From NCBI GenBank assembly GCA_037013685.1, contig CM072899.1, positions 10,148,479-10,212,478 on the forward strand: 64,000 bases of DNA, read 5' to 3'. This stretch comes from Acridotheres tristis (lineage: Eukaryota; Chordata; Aves; Passeriformes; Sturnidae). The position numbers were made by a program, and so were the translations under genes. Every line of letters begins with the position of its first letter. Position 1 is the stretch's first letter. A model generated the notes under the pieces. That model saw only the letters and a program-made list of their open reading frames with translations, was not told where the DNA came from and searched no databases. Positions 1 to 8,470 of this stretch are shown in pieces.

Positions 1-56
1 TGATTTGAGAATTAAGCTCTTTTTGGGTCAGATCAGGGGAGTGGGGTGCTTCTTCC

Positions 57-76
57 TTTTTTTTTTTTTTTTTTTT
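57..76. repeat. Poly(T) tract, T20
   Basis: Twenty uninterrupted T residues, followed by one C and three more T. No TTTATT lies immediately downstream, so it does not look like the A-tail of a retrocopy inserted on the minus strand. It is a simple homopolymer and probably variable in length. Confidence 0.95.
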
Positions 77-492
77 CTTTTAAGGATATTATTTTCCTTC
101 TATCTGTCTCTCCTTTGCTGCTGCTTCTTTTGGAAATTACAGTGTTTTATTTTTAGCTGTTTTCTGCTGCACAGGAAAATGTAAAAGTTGCTTGCTGCTA
201 GTTAATTATAGCCCTGGCATTCCTGAGGGCTTTGCTCATGTACAGGCCACTCATTGTGAATTTTTATTAAGCTGCTCTATTTGTCCAGTTTGGAAACAGC
301 AAATTCCTTTTGAAATGAAAACAAGTCCTTTGTTTTTGGGTCGCCTGAGCCAAGGATTTGTAGGGGCTGGCCATAGGAGGAGGAACAGTGGGAGTTGGGG
401 ATAGGGGGAAACAAGGCTTGGAGAGCACTGGAATGTGCCTCCATGCATCTCTGATTTTCCCTGCTCACATTTACCTCTCCCTTGGCTAGGGC
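77..492. other. Unassigned noncoding stretch
   Basis: No recognisable gene or repeat. Open frames of 63-70 codons occur on both strands over the same bases, which is the pattern expected of chance frames rather than a coding exon. Confidence 0.6.
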
Positions 493-525
493 TATATATA
501 AATATTTATGTATACATATTCATAC

Positions 526-565
<40 letters not shown>
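493..565. repeat. Compound microsatellite (CATA)n-(TA)n
   Basis: A TA-rich lead-in is followed by about five CATA units (521-540) running directly into an uninterrupted TA array (about 537-563). The pure TA core of about 13 units is long enough to be polymorphic and can extrude a cruciform. The poly-Tyr/Ile run in the overlapping frames is the translation of this repeat, not a protein. Confidence 0.95.
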
Positions 566-566
<1 letters not shown>

Positions 567-599
567 AGCAAAGTCATGTCCCAAGCAAACCCAGAAGCT

Positions 600-1200
600 C
601 AGGCTGGATGGAAAGGCTTGGAGTGGAGCCTCTGGAACTGTGTGTGTGCTTCTGTCCTGTGGTGCTGAGGGGTGAAAGGATGCCCAGGTGCCAAAGGATG
701 CTGCTTTCCTTCGAGGCTGGCTTGCAGCATCCACCGTGTTTAGCCGAAGAGCTGCTGTCTGCACACAAAGCAGCACAAAGGTGTCTGTGAGATCCTCCCA
801 GCTCTGTTCCTGCCTCTGCTCCTGCCCTCTCGTGTGACCTGGGGGAGAAACCAGAGCCCCAGCCCCGGGGTGCCTGGTGAGCACTGAGCATCCCTAAACC
901 CGCTGAGAGTCAAGCCTGGCTGTTGGAGCTAAGTCTCTGTGTGCTGGCAGGGTCTGCAGGATGTGCCTGTGCCCAGGGAGAGGGGAGGAACCATGACCTG
1001 GAGGGACAGCACTGTGACATCGAGCTCCTGGGGTGATCCTCGGTGCTAATAATCCTGTCCCTCCCCACAGCCATGTCAGAGCTCCACGCAGCTGGGGTGG
1101 GCGAATGGGTGAGAACAGCAGCCAAAAGAAACAAATTTGTGTGATAGCTGGCTAAGAAGGGAATTTAAGCAAATAATCAGATGGCAGCAGGCAAGTGATT
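600..1200. other. GC-richer noncoding stretch with an isolated splice-like pair
   Basis: This is one of the more GC-rich parts of the window, with overlapping frames of 74-106 codons on both strands that resemble nothing I know. A pyrimidine tract ending in CCCACAG (to 1070) and a GTGAGA donor (from 1109) bracket 38 nt on the plus strand. That would be a very small, frame-changing exon, so I regard it as probably chance. No repeat family was recognised. Confidence 0.4.
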
Positions 1201-1760
1201 TTATTTGTGTTTCTTCTTGTTTTGTTTTTCCTTTTGAACTCTGGCGATTGTAAGAAGCTTTAGAAGAAAATAGAATTCAGTAATTAGGAATGATTTTATA
1301 ATGGATGTTGCATTTCCTTTCCATTCGCAGACGGCATCTGTTTGTCTTTTCTGTTGGCAAAATGGGAAGTAGGAAAGTGTGATCCTAGAGCTAGGCAGAG
1401 CAGGAGCCCACACTGTGTGAAAACAGCAGGTCTGGCTAAAGTGAATGCATTCCTTTTGTCCTCTAGAAATTAATATAATTGAACTATCATCTATTGACTG
1501 GTTTATATCACATCCTATGAATGTATGTAAATAAAACTGTACATAGATGCATATCTATATAAAATATCTTTTAATAACGTATCAAATTTGTGTAAATTGG
1601 AAACAAAAATACCTATAAAGCCAGTGTACATAAGTTACAATTCTGTATATTTTCTTTTGTTCTTCATAAAAATATATTTACTTTGACAATAAAATGAAAA
1701 TGGAAATTTTAAATCCCTCCTTGAAATTATTATTCATTAATTTCCTTTATAGCCAGCTCT
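1201..1760 (+). other. Possible terminal 3' UTR with two poly(A) signals
   Basis: The sequence becomes steadily AT-rich, with no long frame, and carries AATAAA at 1530-1535 and again at 1688-1693. The second is preceded by T-rich and TGTA-containing stretches (TGTATATTTT near 1645), as in the last part of long vertebrate 3' UTRs. If it is real, the gene would lie upstream on the plus strand and the transcript would end at about 1705-1720. I could not recognise the gene, and AATAAA is common by chance in AT-rich DNA. The downstream GT-rich element is weak. Confidence 0.3.
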
Positions 1761-2084
1761 GTAATCAGGACAATAGCACTTTAAATTTTGATTCACCTGG
1801 ACGTAGCTTTTCAGGTGCTGTGTAACAGGGAGATGATGGATCAGTTCTGAAGTTATCTTCAGTTTTTCTCATCTCAGAGAGTTCTTGGGAGGTGCGAGAT
1901 GTCTCAGCTCTCTCTCTTCACTGGAGCCCTCACGCCTCGCTTGGCAGCCACGCTGGGACACAAACGCCTTCCGTGGCTCCTGACTGCTCTGGAACAGGTC
2001 TACAGGTGCACTAAAACTGTGATTAATACAGTAGAGCAAGCAGGTTTTGAGGGAATTCCAGCTTAGTGATTAGTGTGGAGCAGG
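1761..2084. other. Unassigned noncoding stretch
   Basis: Single-copy-looking DNA with a small CpG-containing patch around 1910-1980. It has no frame above 60 codons that I could relate to a protein and no recognised repeat. Confidence 0.5.
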
Positions 2085-2260
2085 AAGGGCTTCAAAGTCT
2101 GCTTCAGACTGTGACAGTGACTCACTGTGTGACCCAAGACAAAGGACTCCATTGCCTGTTCTGCAGTTCCCTTTCCTGTAAAATGGGGACAAAATGCATC
2201 ACGGTGATACTGTGGGACTTAATTTGTGTCTGTGTGATCCTTGGATGGAAGGAGCAAGCA
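2085..2260 (+). mobile_element. MIR-type core-SINE relic, plus orientation
   Basis: The stretch follows the order of a MIR element: CTCACTGTGTGACC near 2120 matches the part just after the tRNA-like head, then a gap-tolerant match, then TTTCCTGTAAAATGGGGAC near 2170-2190, the most diagnostic MIR block, and a GTGGGACTTAA segment corresponding to the GAGGATTAAAT part. MIR elements are ancient tRNA-derived SINEs found at low number in birds. The copy is heavily mutated and its ends are approximate. The 75-codon frame across it is not a gene. Confidence 0.7.
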
Positions 2261-3909
2261 ATGAGAGCAGTAGTCACAGGATTAGGTTGTTAAAGAAAGG
2301 CTGGCATGACGGAGCTCAGTTGGCTCTTCTGTAAATCCACACCTGAGTGATGTGAAGGAGCTGTGGTAGGAAGCATTGCCTCAGGCCTGAGGAGAAGACG
2401 CCCTGTTCTGCAAAAGCCATTGCTTCCATTTGTAACAATAGGGGCATGGACACCCTGCTCTTGTGATCTGCAAGCTGGGACATCTCCTGCCTTGTGCTTT
2501 TGCTTGCTTTGGCCTCCACTGGAAGAAGAAACCAGCAACATTACTGGTGTTAAAGTCACTTCTGAGTCTCCATGGGAGCAATGGTGCAGTGGGTCCAGAT
2601 CTTCTCCCAGCAAGAATCATTCTGAGACTAACAGGCACTGAGGGATTAAAGTCTCTCCCTGAAGAACAGCCACCAAAAAGCTCCAGCTGATGAGCCAGGG
2701 CTCTCCAGACCCCTGATTGTTTTTCCCAGAGAATCCCTTTGAGTCTGGCAAGAGGACCAGGCATGAGGCAGATAAATTCTGTGCAATCCAGGTCGTTGTT
2801 ACCTCCTGAGGTGTAGCTTGAAGACCAGAGTGCTCAGGACAGCGGTTTTAAGCTTTAATTAGCAAGCCTGCACCAAGAGGATCTGCAATTCCCTTCTGTT
2901 CTCACCCTATCCACTTCATCCATAAAACCAGCTGTTTTACTTTAACCAGCATCTCAGTGTCTTCCCCATCTCACCTGGAGTTCTGATATTGCTGTAAAGT
3001 TGGGCAATTCACCCTGCAAGACCTTTGAGGCAGAAGTTGCTATTTTTCTGCAAGAGGTAATACTTAAAGCTGAAGTGGAGTAATGCAAAATGCCTACTGT
3101 TGGAGCACAGCAGGGCAGAAATCTAAGATCTAAATTTTGTTTTAGTCTGTAATGTTTTCCATGAAATGCCTATTCTCTCTCTTTTTTCCTTTCTCTCCTG
3201 TCTGTTTTAAGTATGGGTTTTAAGTGTGAATAGTGTGGGTTTTTCTAGTTAATACCTAAGGAAATGTGAGTTTATGTAAAACTTGCAATATTTTGCTGAA
3301 AAGAATAAGGCCATATTTGCTGTGAAAGCATAGTTCTGCATGAAATGATTGACATTTGCAGAGTTTTGTCCCAAAAAAGTAGAAATTTGCAAAAAAGGTT
3401 TTGATGTTTGTTTTATGTGAAATTACTGGCCTGGTTGGGCTTTGCTGATTCATGAGAAAAATGTGGCCTTGCCTTAATCCTGACTTTATCCTCCTGAAGA
3501 TAAACGTATATTTAAGTGTTTTGATGCCACAACTACATAAGTTGTCCCAGCTTCAGCAACTCTGCATGGCAAAGCACAGCATGGCATGGTTATACATAGG
3601 CCTAAGTCTCATTGAATTCAAACCTGTGTAATTTGGTTTCTGAGGTATGAATGGATGTGTGTGCCACGGTATAGCCTTCACAAAATGATAGTGATCTGGT
3701 TCCTAATGCTTGCCAGAACTTTGTGTGCTTTTAAAGGATTTATAGTCCCTTTGTCAGAGGTAGTGGTGAAGGAGTAGTGCTAGGAGAGGTAAGGAGCTGC
3801 CAGCTGGGGAGGTTGTACTCCAGGTAAGGACTAAGCAGGAGGAATGGGAGTAAAGTGATCTTTCTGTAAGGTGACCTGACTTCTGTGACCTGTGGCTAAA
3901 CATAGTGCA
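2261..3909. other. Unassigned noncoding stretch
   Basis: The longest frame is 127 codons on the minus strand (2381-2764), but frames of 75-107 codons overlap it in other phases and its translation matches no family I recognise. The part from about 3120 to 3480 is AT-rich with long T and A runs. No transposon end, CR1 signature or RNA gene was found. Confidence 0.55.
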
Positions 3910-4000
3910 GTGGAGTGATGTGTCCAAGACCACAAAACAACACAGAGGGGAAATGGGAGCGGAACCAAGAAGTTCTAAATCTCCTTTGCCCCAGACAGTG
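3910..4000 (-). mobile_element. MIR-type core-SINE relic, minus orientation
   Basis: Read as the complement of MIR, TGATGTGTCCAAGACCACA corresponds to the block normally read as GACTTGCCCAAGGTCACA. The following GGGAGCGGAACCAAGAAG corresponds to the tRNA-like B-box side (GGGATTCGAACCCAGG). Spacing between the two blocks is right. Divergence is high, so the limits are approximate. Confidence 0.55.
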
Positions 4001-4950
4001 GCACAGACCACAGAGCAGTAACACCCAGAGGGTTACAGGAGGCAGAGAGTAATAGGACACGTGAGACATCAGATAAACAGAGAAAGATACAGACAGGACA
4101 TAGGTAAAGTCAGGTTGCACTGATAATGGGTGCTTTTGGAAAGGATGCCAAGGGGAGAGGAACGAGATCTTGCTTGCTGGTGTGCCACACGTGGGAGTCA
4201 CCAAGGACTCTGTGTGATGTGGGGTCTTTTTACCCTGGTGGTTTTGAGGAGAGCTACATCCCTTTGGAAAGCAAACCATGGGGCAGGGTGCTGTGATGAA
4301 AGAGCTCTGGCTCCCTGGGAGAGTGCTTGAGTTTAGATCCTGTGATATTTGCAACAGTCTTCTGCTTCCCGCCCTCCCTGAGGGCTGTTTTCACTGAAGT
4401 CCTTGTGCCAGGCGCCTTCTCCTTGTCTAAATGGCCACTATACATTTAATCCAAACAACCAGGTGACTCCAGCACAAAGCCAGTGGCAATAATCCAGCGT
4501 TAATGATTACCCTGGGCCCCTTGGGTTATGTAAGCCTGGATGTGCTGTACTCAGTGCTCGGCTCAGACCTGCCCTCCCTGTCTGGGAGAAATACCAAGGA
4601 CCTGCCAACACACATAGAAAGCTCTTTGGAGCCAGCTGGGATTTTCCTTTTGACAGCACCTATGAAACCCGTTATTCACTCAGTTCAGTGATTGCCATGC
4701 CATGCTTGCTTGTTATTCAGAGAAGTTGCTCTTAGAGAATGAGTTGTGCTAAGCTCCCACTGGCTTCAACACAGGCCAAAGACAGCGACTGCCACAGTTT
4801 ATCCAGGGGGAAAAATTCCCAGATAAGGCAGGAACTGCAAATCCCAACAGGTCCTTTGCTTCCCTTGCTCATTCCTTCTGGGACATTTGTGTTTTTGAGG
4901 CTTTTAATCTCTTGTTCCATGGGTCTTAGTTTTGTTTTTGCTTATTTTTT
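4001..4950. other. Unassigned noncoding stretch
   Basis: Mixed-composition DNA with frames of 60-89 codons that overlap in opposite strands and resemble no known protein. No repeat signature was recognised. Confidence 0.5.
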
Positions 4951-4981
4951 GGGGGAGTGTGGGAGGGGTGGGTGGGGTGGG
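4951..4981 (+). other. G-quadruplex motif
   Basis: The plus strand carries six closely spaced G runs of 3 to 5 bases: GGGGG, then after five bases GGG, GGGG, GGG, GGGG and GGG, the last five separated by single-base A or T loops. One-base loops and more than four runs make this a strong intramolecular quadruplex candidate. The G-rich patch sits directly after a T6 tract and has no promoter or CpG island around it. Confidence 0.85.
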
Positions 4982-4984
4982 AGG

Positions 4985-6321
4985 TGTTTGAAGGTGTGTG
5001 AGGTGTAAAAAATAGGTATTGAAGAATATTCAGAGGACTGAGACATAATGCCTCTTCTGGTTAAATTATCCAGATCATGAAGTTTGCAGCTCCTCAGTGC
5101 TCAGTGTTTCACAGGTCTAAGCTTTCATCTGCTCTGCCAGATCAGTGCAGGTCTTCCTCTAGCTGGATCTGGAGCACATCCTTCATCTCTTGCCATATTC
5201 TCTACTGTGCTCTACTCTTCTGATAGTTTTGTGGTTAGGCTGGCTCAAAGAGGATGTAAGTACTTGATGTCCTGAAGAGGTAAGGCTGGAGGAACCTCTT
5301 AGCTCCTGGAGAAGCCTGTTGCAGAGAGCTTCCATCAGCTCACCCATCCTGTCTGTGGAGCCTGTGTGCCTCGGCCAGCATCTCACTGAGCCCCAGACTG
5401 CTGTTCAAATCTTCCTGAAGACTACAGCAGCATCTGACAAGGGCTTGGCCATCACAAGACAAGGGCAGCATTTGCATCTCTGCCCAAGCACAGCAGGGCA
5501 AGGCATCAGGTGGAATGGGAGTGAAATACAGGAGTGACAAGTAACTGTTGGGAAGGCCAGCTCTCTTCTTGCTCACACTGGTCTTCATCTGGTAACCCTT
5601 GCTCTGTTGGATCCAAAAGCATCCTGAAAGGGAGAGAAAATTGAGGTGAATGTGGCCTATAGTGTTCTCTAAGGGAGCTGAGGAAGGAAAACAGAAACTG
5701 GAGCAAGTTATGGCGTAAGAGGCACTGTTCTGTCTTTTCCAGTAAAAAGAGTGATAGGCTCTTTTTGCAGAAATGACTCTGCTTGCGCAGCAGAAAGGTC
5801 TGAGCTGGCAGCCAGCGTCAGAGCAGCAGCTGTGCATTGCTCTGGGGCAACAGGAGCTTTACATCGGGAGGTTTAGTGAATAACAATCAGAGGGTTGTGC
5901 CTTGGACCGTTGGCAGTCACAAAGGGAAGGGTTTGGGATTGTTCACTCTCAGTCCCTCAGGTCCCTTCTTTGTGTGATCCTGCTTTTCTCCTGAATCTGT
6001 AGCTGATTCTTAACACTTTCCAAAGCAGAAATGTTATTTATCCATGTAAACCAGGAGCCCCCATAAGAAGTCCAAGACATTTAGTAGAAAAATCTATCCA
6101 GGAATTGTTTTGCATGTGACTGAGGGTGGAGTCCAGTAGCCCACAAAAAGAGAAGTAAAAAGAATTACTGTTATGTATCTAAAAAAGATTCTGGCATCTG
6201 CCTTTCCTATTGAGTCCAGTGGGCCCCAGCATAAGCCCTGCTACTTATTCCAACATTTTGGTTGCAAATACAGGAATTGGGCTATTGGGCTGAAAAGTGT
6301 CCAAGCGTTTAATAAACTCAC
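4985..6321. other. Unassigned noncoding stretch containing the longest frame in the window
   Basis: A 165-codon minus-strand frame runs 5837-5340. It is rich in Cys, Ser and His, has no domain pattern I can see, and is overlapped by frames of 72, 66 and 67 codons in other phases, so I treat it as chance. No repeat was recognised. Near 6210 there is a short match to the tract of the form TATTGAGTCCAGTGGGCCC seen in old amniote repeats, too short to call. Confidence 0.5.
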
Positions 6322-6510
6322 CTTCCATAAGGGAGTGACGTGAGTATTTGAGTTTGGCTGTTGACTGCTGACTTTTTCTGAGAAGTCTATAAACAGCAGC
6401 CAGGTAGTCTCTCACTTTTTGTTTCTCTGGTGTGTGTTGTTTTTCCATGGACAACATGTTCTGGACCTTAGAGAGTTGGCCAGAGCTAAATTCATTCAGA
6501 TCCTGTTTCC
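6322..6510 (-). other. Candidate coding exon, 189 nt, protein unknown
   Basis: On the minus strand a pyrimidine-rich tract with CTGAC/CTGAT branch-like sites ends in CTGCCACCAG (AG at 6512-6511). A perfect donor, AAG|GTGAGT, follows the last base at 6322. Between them one frame is fully open for 189 nt, starting after the first base of a codon and ending after the first base of a codon, so the exon is phase-symmetric. The translation is Lys/Gln/Ser-rich and probably helical, with a stretch reading KVRDYLAAVYRLLRKSQQS. I recognise no family. The frame continues through both splice sites into a 117-codon open frame, so openness alone proves little. It could be one exon of a large minus-strand gene or a chance coincidence. 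Confidence 0.22.
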
Positions 6511-8159
6511 CTGGTGGCAGATAATGCATCAGGGAGGGCAAAGGGCTTGGAAATTTTGTGAAGTCAGAAGAGTGATCCTGCAGCCAGCATGGTTGCAATA
6601 ACAGCAGGGCTGTGCTGACTGTGGCAGTGCTGGAGCAGCCCCAAGGACCCTGCCTGTGCTGGAGCTCAGCTCCCCTGAGCCAGGGTCTGACTGGGACACT
6701 GTCTCCAGGGAATGGGAAGGGAGTGTGGGCATCCAGGGACAGACCTGATGGGGGAAGTCTCCCTTGCTCTAATGAGACCTCTGCCTCAGCTGATGTAGAA
6801 ATGGCCTCTGGTGTGGGCTTAGCACTGCTGGAAGTGGCAGATGCTCCTGGGGCAGGAAGGGGAGAGCAGGATGATGAGTGATCTGTTTCCTCTCAGAAAA
6901 CCAAGTTAGTTACAGCTGAAAAGTTTGCTGGTAAACTCTCCCACTTGTTCCTTAGGAATTAATGGCACAACTGGAGGGTGTTCATTTACCTGCACCCAGG
7001 ACCTTTAGTCTCCTTGCAGGGTATTGGTATTCCAACAACTGATAAATAAACACATTAGTAAGGCATTGGGTGGATTTTGTTTGGTACTGAAACTCTAATT
7101 GCCCTTCTCCAGCACTGCCCTGCCTGAGCTCCTGAGCACTAACCCTGTGTGCCAGTGTCCCTGGCACTGCCTGGTACATAACCAGGCTTGAGATCAGTAA
7201 TAGCCATGGAAGTTTAATGTGAATCAATCTCTGTCATGCCTAAAGGAGAGATTAGTGAATTAGAATTGGTCCTGCTGACTTCATGCAAGTTACCTGATAC
7301 TCTGTGACCCATCCCTGGTGGGTGGAGGACTATGAATCCAGGGAGAGCTAGCTTTGCTTCTGCATTTTCATGCCAAACTAATTGAATCAAATTAGCAGTT
7401 CTAAATGAATAATGGTATTTGGCAGCTCTCTAGCATCTTCCAGCTGAGGAGCTGAACATACTTCCCAGTGGAAAATTAAGCCTTTCTCCTGTCCCTTGAA
7501 GAACAGTTGTCACCTTCACTGTGCAAAGTCAGAAAAAAAAGATTTAAATTATTTGACCAATAGTCCTTAGGGAGCTTGTGGCAGAGCTGTTGAGGAAGTC
7601 CAAGTGTACCTGTTTCTCCTCAGACTCAGATGTCAACCACAGCTTAATGATTTGGTGTGATTTGGAGCCATCTACACCCTGATGTATAGATGCACACTGG
7701 GGGAGAAGTGGGGATGCTTTTTAGCCCTCTGGATAGGCTTAAGACTTGCATGAGGTGAAATGCAAGGAATGACAAACACGTTTATTTTGCTGATGTAGCA
7801 GGAGTGATGTTGGCACAGGTGTGGCCCTTGCAGATTCTGCAGGACCTGAGGAGCAGTAGGAAAACAACTCGGCTGTATCTGCTTGTGACTTTTTGAGTCA
7901 TTGCTGGGTGACCTCTGCAAGATGGGGTCATGTTCTTCATCTTCTGTGGAAACTTGTTGGCTCCCATAGTAAGCAGCAAGAAATTCATCTCAGGTTTTTT
8001 TCTTGCCTTTATCACCCCATGAAGCAAGTCCGTGCTGCTGAAACTGTCACCCTTATGGTGTGACCATGAGGAGGCTGATTAGCACCCTCAGAGGTTTCCT
8101 TGCACCTTGTACCACCTTCCTAAACATCTACCTACAATCTTTCCTCCTTAACTTTGATA
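6511..8159. other. Unassigned noncoding stretch
   Basis: Contains frames of 60-89 codons with no recognisable protein. If 6322-6510 were an exon, this would be its upstream intron on the minus strand, but I found no second exon with equally good signals here. No repeats were recognised. Confidence 0.5.
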
Positions 8160-8470
8160 CTTTCAGCTTACTCTTCTTAAACACATTTATTCTAAAGAAA
8201 ATTACCTGCTGCTGATGCACGAGCTGTTATCTATTAACCCAAACATTTTAGATTGCATAAGAGTGTCCATTTTGAAAGTTAGTACAGAAGAACTCATCCA
8301 ATGTAATCTATGCTGTTTATCCTGATCTTTTATTCAACTTCTGGAACTAGATAATTTGTGTGGGAATTAATAAACTATACTCTTTGTTGTGGTTAGTTCT
8401 AATTATTGCTTTCCAGGCAGTTTGTTTGATCAACAGATAATCAGTCACTAGCTAGAGTGATGTGCTGTTG
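8160..8470. promoter_or_regulatory. AT-rich block with homeodomain-like motifs, possible conserved noncoding element
   Basis: About 300 bases without a long frame carry several TAAT-core motifs (GGGAATTAATAAAC near 8360, TCTAATTATTGC near 8396), a CAACAGATAATC site near 8433 and AAACA tracts. The stretch looks more like developmental enhancer sequence than repeat. This rests on motif content only. I cannot measure conservation. Confidence 0.2.

Noticed and set aside
482..790. 102-codon plus-strand frame with a Tyr/Ile-rich segment
   Set aside because: The Tyr/Ile run is the translation of the TA microsatellite.
1071..1108. 38-nt segment between CCCACAG and GTGAGA
   Set aside because: Too short, frame-changing, and not supported by a coding neighbour; likely a chance pair of splice-like motifs.
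2381..2764. 127-codon minus-strand open frame
   Set aside because: Several frames of similar size overlap it on both strands and the translation matches no family I know.
3896..4354. 152-codon minus-strand open frame
   Set aside because: It runs through the MIR relic at 3910-4000 and resembles no protein; the frame is chance.
5340..5837. 165-codon minus-strand open frame, the longest in the window
   Set aside because: Composition is irregular (many Cys, Ser, His), no domain is recognisable, other frames overlap it, and no splice or promoter context supports it.
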